Source of the DNA: Brachionus koreanus
Lineage: Eukaryota; Rotifera; Eurotatoria; Ploima; Brachionidae
Length of the DNA stretch: 64,000 bases
Direction: 5' to 3'
NCBI GenBank assembly: GCA_016987375.1
Contig: PJRA01000263.1
Coordinates: 4,799,851-4,863,850, forward strand
The stretch's first letter is position 1. Each line of letters opens with the position of its first letter. The notes beneath the pieces were generated by a model. The model did not search any database. It had not been told where the DNA came from and saw only the letters and a program-made list of their open reading frames with translations. Below, in pieces: positions 49,101 through 63,263 of this stretch. The translations under genes and the position numbers were made by a program.

Positions 49101-52100
49101 ATAATGACAAATGATTTTTTGATGTCAAACAAAATTAATTTGTTTTCAGATCTTTTTTTAATTATAATCATTAAATTTTATTCTTCAATCGATAGTTAAG
49201 TGTACAAATGCACTTTAGAGATAAATTTTTCAGGTACAATATAAAAATTTGAAATTTATATTGAAAATAGTATTTTGAATAATGTATTAAAATATTTAAT
49301 TGTTTTACTTAATAATAATTAATTGTAATGCTACACAGGCAAAACTAATGCTTTTAGGTAAAAAGGGGACACAGGCGGTTTTCTTAGACTATAAGACTTT
49401 TTTGTGTGTGTGATTTTTTTTTCTCTAGCCGATAAGAATGACGATAAGAACCATCAGACCCCCGTGCAATTGCAGTTTTTAAATCATTTTATAAATGAAA
49501 AAATAAATATTTTAGCATATGGTAAATTTAGAGTTTAAACTGACATCTTTCTTTAAGATAATGCTATTCTATGCGAAAAAGCCTAGTAAGTAAATCAATT
49601 CATTTAAATGTAGCTTATATTATGTGCCTTTGTTTTTTTAATTTTCAATAATTATTTTTTTACCGAAACACGTCATTTATGTCATGAAAGTTGTCAGATT
49701 TAGTTTTTTTTATTATATAGTAAAGTTTACATTTTTGAAAATTTTTATTAAAAAAAAATCAAGCATTTGATCTGATTCAGCATATGTATATCTTCTAGTA
49801 TCTTTTTTATTTTAAGGTAAAAAAATCTATTCAAAATGAAGTGATGACATTATCTATGTTAATTTTTTTAGATGAGACTAGGTGGACTTTCAAAATTTAT
49901 TGTTTGAAAGATCAACCACCACCTCAGTCTCTGCCTAATCTCAAAATATTCCCAAGTTGATAGAATCACTGTAAAGTAGAAAATTTTTGCATTTATAATA
50001 ATTAATAGCAAAAAAAAAGAATTAATTTTCTTATGAGAAAGTTTTCTCATTTGTAATCAAAATAAATTAAGAATTTCGCTTTTAAAGTGTCAATAATTGA
50101 ATTTTAAGCGCTTTTAAATACTAATCTCTTAGTTACTTCAAAAAATATTTTTCATATTTGTTTAGTTAATTACTGTTAGACTTGATTTACTCTGAAATGT
50201 TTGTAAATATATAGCAATTTTTGAATTTTTTCCTTATGAATTAAACTCAAAATCTTGTATAAGTTGAATTAGTGCAATTAACTGTATATTGCTTTAATTC
50301 AACTTTAAAGGGCAAATTTTTATAATTTCTATATCAAAGCCAATTTATTGCTTTTGGAAAGTATTTTTCAAATGGCACAAGTTTTAATCAAAACAATTCA
50401 GTTCAAAACTTTGTAAATAAACTAGGTTTTTTTAGATAAAAGCTAAGAATTTAGATAATAATAATAAAAATATTTTAAAGAAAAAGATATGACCAGTATA
50501 CCAGTCGTACAAACTTCTTAAGGGCTCGCTTTAAATTTTATATTTTCTTTCTTCAAAATCGTCAATTTTTTTTTTAATGGATTTTTGTTTACTTTCCAAG
50601 GAAGCTGATTCAAATTATTAGCAATTCTATTTGAAAAAAAATTGATTTTGCATATTGCTTTTGTAAATTGCTTAATGAGTTAATGTTTTCTATAAATTTA
50701 GTATTAATTGAAAATAAGATGTAGGTCTGTTAAGACTGTTCAAACTTATTCTAGTATGCATTTTTAAGATTCTACCAGAACATACTTAAAAGTGATTCGG
50801 ACTTTTTAAAATGCTCTTAAACCAAATATTTGTTTTTATTACCAAATTTAGGAAGGAAGTCATTACCATTATAAGTTAAAGCTAATTTTTCTCATAATTG
50901 CTAAGATATTTATTTTTATCAGAAAGTTACCCAAATTTATATAGCCTTAAAAAAGTCTTTGTTGTTTTAAGAGAATAAATGTTTGCTGAGATATCTCTTT
51001 AATTGCTCGATGTTGTGTTATTTTAATCGACTTATTTTCCACATTGTTTTCATATTCATAAAATATTTTGGCCCAATGTAACTTAATAGCTATTTTTTAT
51101 CAAATCAACTTAATCTTTCATTAAAATTATAAATTTTCAATTTTTTAAATTATGTTCAGCTATTAATTTAACAAAAAAGAAAACATCAATATCACTCTAG
51201 TTTTAGATTAATTTTTCATGTAGGAATTAAATTATTAGTTTTTAAGTTTGATTTTTATTTTGCTAGCTAAACCTTAAAATTTTTAATTACATGTTTAGGT
51301 ATGAAAACGAATATTTAATTAATCTTCAGACACGCATACATTACAGTTGAAACAATTTTTTTCAATCCTGTTATAAACAAAAGCTCAAAACCCAAACAAA
51401 TGCACCACTGATTCAAAAATATCCAGCAATGAAGCACGATCCAAAGCTTTTGCTTGTCTCTTCTTATTCTTTCTAATTTATAATCAAAAATTAATAAGTT
51501 TAGATTTTTAAAAATTAGGGTCATTAATATTGAAATTTATTCTTTAATTTAAGCCCACTAATAAGTGCCAGACGCTGATTGTTCAGGAAAATTATTTTTT
51601 GCCACATTTGCATTAACTTTTATAAAAACTTGCATTTATTCGACGCATATCCGATTACTATAGCTAAATGAAATGAAAATAGAATTTTCTAAAGCCTATA
51701 AAAATATAAAAATCTCGTATCAAATTGGAAAATTTGCAGTTGGTTTAAAAAGAAATAACTAATTTACCTATTTTTATTTAAAATATTAAATGTCTGAACA
51801 GAACAAATAAAATTTAGAAATAGAATATTGTTAGGTATTATTTATTAAATTTGATTTAGCTTTATTAAATAAGTGAAAGTTTTTTAAAGATGTTGAAAAT
51901 GTTGTTTCAAGATTTTAAAATTTTCAAAATTATTGGTAATTGAATTAGAAATTATTCGCCAAAATTTAGACAAATTGTTCAAAACATTTTTTTTTTGTTT
52001 ATTTATTTAATCAATAATTATTATTTATTATTTTAATCAAAGATTTTCCAGCATGAAATATTTATGAGATTTCAAAGACTTTTTCTGATAAACTTCAGTA

Positions 52101-55100
52101 ATTTTAGCTCCAAAAAATTAAAATTCTGGCGTTCAAAAGCAAAAACAAAAAGCAAAGAAACAACGAGTACTGTTTGAAAGTTAACTTAAGTTTAGATATT
52201 CTCAAATTTAATTTAATATGCTAATTTTTTTTATCTTTAGTTCCTAGTATTTAGGTCTTATCTTGATTATAAATACGCTGCATCAAATTAGATCAAATTA
52301 TCAATTTAAAATCTACTTAAATTAAATTGCTTGAAAATTTTTTATTTTTTTTATCATGCTCAAATCAATAACTATTATCTAATTTAAAGCACTTAAACAA
52401 TTATTATTTTCCGTTCGGTTAAATTAAAGTAACAAAGCTTATCTGAGCATTTTTGATAAATATTTAGACTTAAAAAATTATTTAAAAACTATTTACAAAA
52501 ACAAAATGAATTAATTGCATTTTGAGCTGTCTTATATCTGGGAGGGATTTCTCCAAACATTTGTATCAACAATCGTTTTTAATCTTTGCATTGGTCTAAT
52601 GGTCAAAATACGAATTAACTTATTAGTGAAATACTTGCTTACTATTTATTACTTTCTATTTCTTTTGTCACATTTATCTTTTGAAAATCAGAGCCTCAGT
52701 CAATTTTTTTTGATGAAAACATTTGGTTACACATGATGTGAATTTAGAAGGCAATTATTTTTTAAATCATTGTATTGAATGACATGTTTTAATTTTTATT
52801 TTTTTCAAATAAATTAAATTATCGATTCAGTCAAATAATTCAAGTTTTTTTAAAAATTAGTGGATTTATGAAAATTGAATATATAAATTATTATTTAATT
52901 TAGGTTTAAATTTTTCTCTGTGCTATTTGGGTAGAATGGGTTCTTAATTCATTAAAATTAATCAATCAAGGCTAATTTTTTTATTCCTTTTAGTTAAATT
53001 CAACATAGGCTAGTTTTACTTGTTTTATTTTGTTTACGCAAATATTTAGAAATAAAAACAGAATTAAAGAATTTTTAAATTTTTTCAAAATTAGTTATTC
53101 CTTTTATAATTTTATAATTAGAATCAAGTAAGCAATGTATCTCTTTATTACCATTTTTGGATTAAAACCTTTAAAGAGTAACTTTAACGATCACTAATCA
53201 TCATGTTTATTAGATAACTTTCATATAAAATTAAAAATCAAACCAATTATAAAACTGTTGAAGATTGCAAATATGTTTTAATCATTTGATAAACTTCAGA
53301 TGCCAATGATCAATGTTTTTAACTGTCAGTGGGAATTTTAAGTAATTTTTATTTCAATTTTATAAACAGATGATCAAAATCATTCAATACTAATTAGAGA
53401 ATGCCCATTCAGATTAATTTAGAAATTAATTTATAAAATTTACAAAAAATACAAAAAATTGTTCGTTTCATATTTTGATAATTGTTTAATACTCTGAATT
53501 AAATAAGTTATTTGTAATTTAAAAATAGAATTTAAAGATAAATTTTATAAAAATTAGATTTCTTTTATATTTTTAAAATTGAAAATTTAACCTAGGACAA
53601 CAAAAATTTTCTTTTTAAAATAAAGTGATTTTAAATAAATTCTTATTTTTTTTTAAACTAGAATTTTAATTCTTTAAGTCCAAAAGTTGACTACTGAATG
53701 TAAAATCTTAAACTAGAAATTTCATTTGTTTATTAAAATTTAAAATTAAAATTAAAAAGCTACAGCAGTAATGTATGAATTCAAATATAAATTAAGGGCA
53801 AGTTCAATTTTTTTTAAACATTTTTATTTTAAAAGACTTTTGCCCTGTGAGAATCGATGAGGTTTTGATTTAACCAGAAATGTATTTATAAAATTTTGTT
53901 AAATTAGAGATTGTTTTTTTTTTATTTTGTCATTAAGAAAAAATGATATGCTCTATTTAAATTTTAATATTGGAAAAGTTCAACTCAAAAAAAAAGGAAT
54001 ATTTTGTCAATTTTTTATAATTAATCTTGAGAGATTTTCGACAGTCATTGACAAAATATAAAATCTCACGAGTCTCTAGTAAATTATAGTCGCAATGAGA
54101 TTCAATTTAATTTAAATTGCTAACACAGCATTGGGAATCCATTTCAAATTTAAATAAAAAGGTTAAGAAAACAAAATATGGATGTTATCTTCAACATAGA
54201 TAGCAAAAAAATACCTTTAATGACATAAATTTTGTAAATTAAAAACTGCTGAAATATTTTTTTTTTAGTGAAATAGAAATCTTACTTTAATCTTGAAAAT
54301 TAGATATTAGAAATTTTGAAAATCATTTTTCAAAAGCCTAAATAAATTTTATTCAAAATTTTTTATAATTAATTTTATTGAATAAGAATTGTTGATTTGA
54401 GAAATAAATCTTATTGTACAATAATTATTATAAAAAGGTTTGAAATAAAAATTGTCTGTTATGTTGTAAATCGTTACATAATTTAAAATTATAAAATAGT
54501 TTTAAAATTTAATAAAACAAAGGCTAGCTTTCGAGTCTTGATTGTTGGCACCATTGCGAAATTTTCTAAAGAACTTCTTTAAAATGCTGTTGAGATAAGC
54601 AGCCTTGTATGCTTTTATTGTTTGGAAAGGAAAGCGTGTGTTCGGAAATTCAAAAGATAATCATACGCATAATTTAAATTTACTTCAAATACACTTACAC
54701 AATCTTTTATAATTTTTCTAAATAAATTTTCTAAACATTATTGAAAAATTAAAACTTGAAATCATTTGATTAGCTTAAGTTTAATAATCAATTAAGACTA
54801 ATTTAAAAATGAAAAAATAAATTTCTATATAGAAATTATTGTTAGAATCAATAGACTAATTCGAATTTGTTCAATGAAGAAATTTAAATTTTTAAAAAAA
54901 GATTTTTTAATTTGGAAATTAATTAATCTAGAATTATTTACTAATAGACGTGACTAAATGATAGAAACAATGAGTCACAAATACTAGCTTCCTTCTTTTT
55001 TATTCTATTTTAAAAATAATGTAAATTTTGTCTGTTTAATTTTCGTGAGCCATGTCAATTTAATTTTTGGCAAAAAATAAGAAAATCTTTAGAAAGCAAA

Positions 55101-57061
55101 AGCTCAAAATTTTAGCATCTAATTAATTTAAATTTTAGTAATGAAAACTCTCTCTCTCATAAATTAAAAGTTTTTCAATCAAATAAACTCTGAAAATAAG
55201 AATGAACTCAGCTTGTTTAAAAATTAATTAGAGACATTTCAATGACTTAAACCGGCTTTATAAATATTGGGAATTTTAATTCTATTAGAATTATTACTTC
55301 TATTGTTTTTTGGCCTGAACCATGAATTAAAAAATTCTAGAATTTTTATTCTCTTTCAAAGTTATGACCCTTAATAGTGTTGTTATTCTTGTTTTATATA
55401 ATAAAAATTAAATAATTTTCTAGATGTTTTTAGAAAGACTGAATAGCAATTACTTCATATTAACAAAATTTTTTGTCAATCGTTGTTTTTTATCAGGCTT
55501 TCAGTATTTTCTTCTTAAACCAGATTCAAAGGTGCATGTTAACCGCGTGTTATTCTCCGAAATATCATAACTTGAAAAATAACCCACTGAAAGCAATATA
55601 AAAATTGTTCATAAAACACTAAGAAATTTTTTTAATTTTACGTTAAATTATTTTGGAAAAAACTTAAATAATTCCTGAATTAATTACATCTTATTCGAAG
55701 ATAATTATTCTTTCAAGATTTACTAAAAGATCATTTTATAGACAAATATTTATATTTCAGATAATCCGTAATCTATGAATTTTTGGTAAATCTTGCGTTG
55801 GTGCATTGTTTTCTAAGAAAAATTATATTTCTAAATTATTTTAGATAGTGCAAGATTTCAATCCTAAGTAATCGAAAATAGTAAACAAATAAACGAATTA
55901 GAGTTCAATTAACAATGTTATCTTTGGTCCAAAACAAAGGCGTATATTTTAATTAGAATTTTAGTTTATTTTCAATCTAAACTGATTAACTAAGAGAGAG
56001 TTTGATTTAAATTTTAAAATTAGAATTTTTTCTTTGATATAGCAAAAAGATGAGATTTTTATTGAGTATATTTATTAGTTTATTGAATAAGTTATCATAA
56101 AAAAATTAATTATACACTAAAGAAATTAATTTATTTTAAGTAAGAAAAAGGCGTATTAATCTGATTAATTTTCACATCAAAATTAGAATTAAAAAATTCC
56201 ATAAGCTAAAAATTGATACTAGAATGTCCGGCTGATTATTGAAAAAAAAATTTCTGAAAATTAATTAAAATTTTTCAAAAATTAAAAGCTAGATGCTTAG
56301 TTTTTAAAATCTTTTTTATGAAAATTTTATTTCTATCAAAATATATTAAAATTTCAGTTTTTTAAAAAGGGTTCTACAAAACCCTTCGAGTTTTTTAGTG
56401 TTAAAAGAAAAAGTTTTATTTGAGATGACATATTGCGAAAAAAACTGATTAGCACCAGGTGCAATAGACAAAATAACTGTTCAATACAAGGCTGATTTTA
56501 CAATTAAATAAAGATATGTTTTTCCGTTTTGGGATACAAGAGTGCTAACACAGTCCAAAAAATGGTATAAACTCCTCAACTTTTGTTGTCATCTATACGA
56601 ATAATTAAATCCAATATTATATCTTATCCTAATTGCTTCTTTTTTAAAACTGGTTCGTTTTTAAGAGCTAAAATTTTGTTTTATTCAAATGGAAATAATC
56701 TAATAATTTTCTTTAATTTCGAAAATAAACTAGCAGCTTAAAATAAATCTAATTTTAAATTAGCTGCAAATCTAGTCAAACAAATTTGATCTATTAAGAA
56801 TAGTTGTAAATTTTTCACTTCTCTAGAATTAACTTCCTAAATTTGGTGTTCTTGATTTGATGATTAGAAAATAATTTGTTTTTCAAATTAATAAATATGC
56901 TAATAGTTGCTTTGATTGAAATAATCGTCATTTTATCAAGGCTCTAATGAATAAAAAAATCAAAGTTTGTTATTGAAAATAATTTTTTTTTCTCTTTAGA
57001 GCTAGTAATGTTTATTTGTTAATTAAGCTTATAATTAAACGGATCCAATATCAGAGACAAA
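46105..57061. other. 11-kb gene-poor region
   Basis: Almost uniformly AT-rich DNA between the LINE fragment and the first PKA exon. Open frames such as those at 46988-47173 and 52515-52736 are low-complexity and hydrophobic from T-richness. A GC-richer stretch at 49429-49480 follows a good pyrimidine-AG acceptor and might be an isolated exon, but nothing joins it. A degenerate piggyBac-like element lies at 56213-56404. Confidence 0.45.
56213..56404. mobile_element. Degenerate piggyBac-like MITE
   Basis: The right end (AAGGGTTCTACAAAACCCTT, then CGAGTTTTTTAGTG and TTAA at 56401-56404) matches the right end of the 6872-7076 element, including the small hairpin. The left end is weaker (ACTAGAATGTCCGGCTGA). 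An older member of the same family. Confidence 0.5.
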
Positions 57062-60000
57062 ATGGAAGTACATGGAAAATATCACTTCAAATCAGAGCAA
57101 AATATTTTACGAAACAGCACTCTCAAGAGCTTAAATGATTTGTTAGATACTAAAAAAAAGTAAAAAAAAAAATATCAAGTATTTAGCTAATTTTTTGTCT
57201 AATAGACCAATATTTCTTGGTGATATAAAAGCATCAAATAAGAAAAAAAGTTTGTTCAAAAGCCAAAATTTACAAAAAATTGAGAAAAACGAATTAGTCA
57301 GCCCTATTAAACAAGAGAAAAAGCCACTTCGTAAACAACACAGTCTTCAAAACAAAGTTAATGAAATAAGTGGACCAAAATCTCAACCTAAGTCAAATTG
57401 GTCGCGAATAAAATCAAGGTAAATTATGCAAATTTAAAAAAGCTTCCTATCTGCTAAAATTATCTATAAACATTAGCTTATACTAAACAATAATTTCTTT
57501 AAAATTTATTTGATAAATAAAAAAAAACTTGATTCACTATCACGATTAGTAAAAATGGTCTTTTTAAATCAAACTAAAATTTGCTACAACAATTTACAGT
57601 CTAGGTTTTTGGCTTGTTTGATTATTTTTCGTTTTTTTTTATCTATAAAAATTTCAAGCATTTTAGGCTAAGTTTTAAAAAACAGCCTTTGCATTTTTGA
57701 TTGTTATTTCTATTTTTTTTTAAATCTATTATCTTTCTATGAAACTTAAATTATGTTTTTATTATTTATTTTAAAATTGTTTATTCGAATATGTTTTTTA
57801 TTTTCCACCTTTTTCTATTTTATTCGACATAAATTTTGGCAAAAAAATTTTTTTTTTAGTTTGAATATCATTTCAAATCTGTCTGCAAATTAGTTTATCG
57901 ATTAGTAAAAGAGGCTTTTTAGGTTATTTCATTTTAAAGAAGAATTTAACAATGATAAGAATAAAAATTTTACCATGAACTTTTAAATCACTACGGTAAT
58001 ATTTATTCTATTCTGGAATAAATTGTTTAACTGCTTTAAAAAAAAATAATACTCATTTCTAAGGAATCAATTAAATTCATCATCTAAATTAAAATGCTTT
58101 AAATGATTCTCAGCCTCTTTTAAGTAATTTAAAACTTCAAGTGCTTAAATATGGCACAATCAAGTAGTTAATTTAAAATTAAATTAGCTATAATGCTTGA
58201 TTCTGATATAGAATTGTTACCTGGGTTTTTTGTATCTTATCTTTGAAAAAACTTGAATTTTTAAAAAAATTTTTTTTCGCTTTAATGTAAAGTTTGTCTT
58301 TTCTCCTCAATGAGAATGCATGTTTAAGGTATCATCTTGATATTTGCTACTAAATTATTTTTTATCTGTATTAGAGTTTGACTGAGTTTAGTTGCAGAGA
58401 GTTTTTTTTTTTCGATTAAAAATTTTGACTAGCTTTGACTTTAAAACATCAATTTAACTAACGAGACATCATATTTAGCAATAATGGTAAATTAGCTTCT
58501 GCAAGCAATCAAAATCTAGTCTAGAATATTTCTCTTAAATCAAGAATTTTGAGTATAATTTTGAATAAATATGAAAAAAATTATTTTTAACTTTTTCGAT
58601 AAATCTTCAACTAATAAACAGCAACAACAGATACATTGCGTACCAAGTTAGCTTTTAAGACTTAAACCTAAATTAACATACCTTTGAAACTTGTTAGTTT
58701 TTCTAAATTAGAATATTATAAACATTCTTAGTATTAAGCATGGAGAATATAAAATCCTAGGTAAAATGGTAGTCAGATAATTTAGAAACTTAAAAAATAA
58801 AACAAACTTCGTGAAACTATTTTTAGATATTTTAGCATTTTTAAAATCTTAAACAATTGCCATCTTAGTTGCTAAAATTAAGCATCATTGCACTAGAATT
58901 GAAGAACAAATTTACAATTCGAAAAATTAGCACAGCTTTCAAGAGTGAGAGAGAGAAAGCGAAAGAAAAACTAAAGAGAGAGCAAAAGTTATTTTAAGAA
59001 CTATTTCTATTACATAACTTGAAAATATCATGTGATATGCTTTTTTATTTTTGGAATAAACAAAATTTTAAAATTTTATTATAATTTTTTTCGAATGTTT
59101 AATTTTAATTCAGATGCTTTTTGAATAATAGAAATGGATAAAAATTGTTCTTGGTTATTTTTAATCACAAGGATGTTTTTTTTATTTAATCGATTTAGAT
59201 CAAAAAGAAAAATAAATGAACATAATAGACGCTATTTAAAAATAGAAGCTTGCGCATAGAGTTTATGAAAAAAAAAAGATTCAAATTTAAAGTGTAGTAA
59301 AATTAAGTTAGATTAACCCTTGAATGAAGCGAACGGATTCAAGCAAATAAATAATATAAAGTATTCTTTTAACTTACCACATTCTAAATATAAAATTAAA
59401 ATGCTAACTTTAAGAAAATTATAAAAAAAAAAATTAGTAAGCAATACGTGTTTTAATTTAGCTTCAGTGGGTGTTAAGAAAATCACCAAACAATTAAGCT
59501 TTTATACTTTTTTTAGATTGAATCGCTAGTTTTAAAGAACTAAAACATACAAGACTATAACTAAACAGATTTTTTTAATTAGAAATCATTTTTACAAATT
59601 TCTTATCTCACTTATCATCACTGTTTGTCGAATTTTAATGAGTTAAAATTTTTTCGTTTAATGAGAACCAACAATTAAAGTTAAAAATTAGAAAATTTTC
59701 TTATTTTTTTTCAAGTAAAAAAAAAATCAAATAAAATTCTGACTAATAAGTAATCCGACGGTGGTTACTTTTTGTATGCGAATGAATATGGATTCAGGAA
59801 ATCAAATACCCAAGTATATAAATTCGTCGTCAAATATGAATAAACCGCGAATATCTAAACAGCATACTATTCAAAATAGCGAACACTGTGCGACCGACAC
59901 CAGCCTTGGTAGGAAAAAACTTTCCAGTTCTAAATCAGATGGGTATGTCTTAAATTTATTTATCGAGCTAGATTCATTCGGAAAATTTGAATCGCAATTA

Positions 60001-63000
60001 AAATTGCTAATTTTTGTCGAACTAAAAAAAAAATCTAATTTTTATCAAAATCAAGATTTTAATCATTTTAGTTGCAAAGAAACACATATTTAAATTATAG
60101 TTTATAAAATCATCAAAATACATGTCGAATAGATTCTCTTTTTTTATTTCTTCGTTTGCCATCTTTGGCAATGTTTACAAGATTCAGGCTTAGGGATAAG
60201 ATCTAGTCGAATAATTCAAGTGAAAATATAAATTATCAATCAACAAAAATGTCATTGATTTATAATTTAATTGTAACTCAGTTCTCGTCTTTTCTCTCTT
60301 TTTTTTTACAAGATTTTTAATTAATTTTTTTTTATTTTCTAATGCAAAATATTAGAACCCGAATTCCTTTCACTATTGGAAATTTTTTCGCTCTTCCTCA
60401 AAATTTTTTTCTTTTCTAATTTGTTTAAAAAACAAATAAAAGTCAATTATTTTATAAAATGTTTTTTTTTTTTATCATTTCTATTTTAATTTTAAATTTA
60501 TCCATAGATTAGCCTATTTTAGAAAAGTAAATATTTGTCATGTCCCTACTTAAAAAGATTCAAAATAAATCTGAAAGGTAATTTTTTTTAAGAAAAACAA
60601 GCTAAATAATATTTAAAGACATAATAATAAAAATTTATTAATCAAAATTCTATCTGAAATTAATTTTCAAGGACACAAGTGATGACGGAGTTAAATAAGC
60701 ATCTAGCGATTAAGTACTTAAAATATCACCTTTTTTTCTAGTAAAAGGACGCTTTCAAGTGCTAATTTTTACTAGAAATTTAATTAAAATCATGAGAAAT
60801 TAGCAAACATTTTAAAACAACAGTTTGGTATAAATTTAAAGGCGAAATATTTTTTTGTGTCTAAGTAGGCAGAATTTGCTATTACGAATTAGTCAGTAAT
60901 TACACCCAGTGCAGTAATTTTAGTTTGGAAGCCATTTAAGCTCCTGGTAAAAATCAAATTTTGAAAACTTATCAAGTTGTGTTCTAGATAAAGAATAATA
61001 AAAATAGAATCAAAACATTATTATTGATAATTTAAAATAAATTAACTCCATTGAGCATTGTATCCTTGGAAAAAAAAAGCACCTTAAACTTCTTTAAATC
61101 CCATTTACTGCTCTTGTAAGTAAATAATGTTGATTTATTTTGCTAAATTGATTACAAATATGAGTTAAGCTTTTAATTAACTGGTTATTTAGACACTCAA
61201 GAGTCGATCACTCGCTCAACTAAAGCTTGCATTTTTGTTTCTTGTAAATTAAGATAAAATTAGTTAGCTAATTAATGATTGCTCGGCTGAAAATAAAGCA
61301 ACTTAAATTAAAAAATCTTATTTACTTGGTTTTTAGCTATAAATTGATTTACGTTGTAAATAAGAGTCTAATTAAAGATAATTTTGTGTTGTTGTTTTTT
61401 AAATAAAATCAATAAATGTTCAGGAGAGAGAATCGAAAAAGTTTTTTAATCAAACAAATGGCAAAATATATCAAAGTTGTATTATCTTTCTTTCTTTTTT
61501 AGGTTTAAAAAAATTCCAAATATTTAGGGAATATCTAAAAATGCTTAGCTATATAAAAAAACCCGACACTTTTTTAAAATATCACATTTAACCTAAAGCT
61601 AATATTTAATAACAAAAAATAATTTCTATTTTTAAATGAATTTTTATTTTTTTTATCTAATTTTTCTAATTCGAATAAAAGGCTAATCAAAATAGCAACA
61701 TCGACATTGAACTCTGCAGGATCATCTTCGAGCTCATCGGCATCGTCGTTCGCAAGCAGTGCTAGTCACAATCAGACCAATACTCAGCTGTCAACCAACA
61801 ACCAAAAGCAGTCGAAAGAAACCGATAAACAAATGGGTCAAGCTAGTTCGGGTTCCAAGTCAAATCCGAGTTTTTCCAGTAATCCAACGACTGGCTTTTT
61901 GACGCCTGAATATGAGGCCAGCGTCAAGCAATTTTTGGAATTTAAGCGTAAAGAATTCGAGGATAGGTACAAGCACGGACCAAAAAGTCAGCCAAATCAA
62001 CTGCTTGATCCTAAAAATGTTAAACTTGAGGACTTTGAACTTGACCGAACCATTGGAACCGGGAGCTTTGGTCGAGTTATAATTGTCTACTTAAAAAAAG
62101 ACAAGTCTCAACGCTATGCAATGAAGATGCTTAAGAAAGAAAATATTGTCAAAATGAAACAAGTCGAGCATACACTCAACGAAAAAAAGATATTAAGCTC
62201 AATTGACTTTCCGTTTATTGTCAAGCTTGCCTACAGTTTTAAAGACACGACAAATTTGTACATGATTTTGGAATATGTAACCGGTGGTGAAATGTTTACT
62301 CATTTGAGAAAAACTGGTCGCTATTCTGAAGAAAATGCGTGCTTCTATGCAGCTCAAATTGTTCTCACATTTGAATACTTGCACTATTTGAACATAATAT
62401 ATAGGGACTTAAAGCCCGAAAATGTACTTTACGACTCGTCTGGCTACATAAAATTAACAGACTTTGGATTCGCCAAACTAATCAAAGATCGTACTTGGAC
62501 TTTGTGCGGAACTCCGGAATATTTAGCGCCAGAGATAATTCTCTCACGTGGATACAACAAAGCAGTTGACTGGTGGGCTCTTGGCGTGATCATATACGAA
62601 ATGGCAGGTAATTAACTTTATTTCTAAGAATTTTTTTGTTTAAATTTTATTTTTTATTTAAATTTTTAAAATTTTTAAATAAAAAAAAAATAATTCAGGC
62701 ATTGCCTTGGCCAGTTGGAATGGATAGCTAGTCCTTCCTTTCAGCCACATGATTAAATTTTGAACTCATAAATAAAAACAAAAAAAAATTCGAAAAAAAA
62801 AAAGATAAATCAGTCTAAATTAAGTTTTCTAAATTATTTATAAGTGAATTTTCATAAATGAACATAAACATTATAAAAACTCATCATATTAATTTAAAAG
62901 AATGAATTTAACTTTGAATTTTTTTTAGCTGGATATCCACCTTTTTTTGCCGAACAGCCAATTCAAATATATGAAAAAATTGTTTCCGGTCATTTACGCT

Positions 63001-63263
63001 TTCCGTCTCATTTCAGCGTTGATTTAAAGGATTTGTTGAAAAATTTACTTCAAGTTGACTTGACAAAGCGAATTGGCAACTTAAAAAATGGCGTCAACGA
63101 TGTTAAACAGCACAAGTGGTTTAACAACATAGATTGGATGGCAATTTATGAGCGAAAAATTAAAGCACCATATTTGCCTAAAGAAGAATATGAGCATTAC
63201 GACGAGGAACCCTTGTATATATCAACCACGGAGAAATTCGCCAAGGAATTTGCCGATTTTTAA
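57062..63263 (+). CDS. Pka-C: cAMP-dependent protein kinase catalytic subunit
   Basis: Isoform A model: 57062-57159, 57206-57418, 61682-62607, 62929-63263, all in phase, 523 residues. The core exons encode a Ser-rich lead, an A-helix-like ESV-type segment ([19 protein letters not shown]), then the kinase: [41 protein letters not shown], activation loop [15 protein letters not shown] with the Thr phosphorylated in PKA, and AAGYPPFF...IYEKIVSG. The C-tail ends FAKEFADF, keeping the FxxF that docks on the small lobe. PKA is the main cAMP effector. Compared with vertebrate C-alpha the tail before the acidic cluster is about eight residues shorter, and the N-terminus lacks the myristoylated MGNAA start. 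Two further first exons (59776 and 60540) can splice to 61682 in the same phase. Confidence 0.93.
57419..59775. other. PKA intron between first exons A and B
   Basis: 2.4 kb of AT-rich DNA that should include the promoter for exon B. A purine-rich GA stretch lies near 58943-58986. No other exon is evident. Confidence 0.5.
59776..59942 (+). CDS. Pka-C: PKA alternative first exon B
   Basis: ATG at 59776 opens 55 codons plus two bases, ending at a GT donor (GG|GTATGT) in phase 2, as needed to join 61682; isoform B would have 475 residues. The peptide [12 protein letters not shown] resembles [11 protein letters not shown] in exon A, and both exons end in a Lys-Ser codon pair just before the donor, so A and B look like duplicated exons. 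Whether the first, second or third nearby Met is used is unclear. Confidence 0.6.
60540..60577 (+). CDS. Pka-C: PKA alternative first exon C (candidate)
   Basis: ATG at 60540 opens 12 codons ([12 protein letters not shown]) plus AG before a GTAATT donor, again phase 2, so it joins 61682 without a break; isoform C would have about 433 residues. The end (AAA TCT GAA AG) resembles the end of exon B (AAA TCA GAT GG). It is very short, so chance cannot be ruled out. Confidence 0.4.
60578..61681. other. PKA intron before the common exon
   Basis: 1.1 kb of AT-rich DNA ending in a T-rich tract and the acceptor AAAAG at 61681. No further exon seen. Confidence 0.5.

Noticed and set aside
58740..58760. 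Candidate further PKA first exon (ATG followed by a GTAAAA donor)
   Set aside because: The seven codons end in TAG exactly at the donor and the phase is 0 instead of 2, so it cannot join the common exon.
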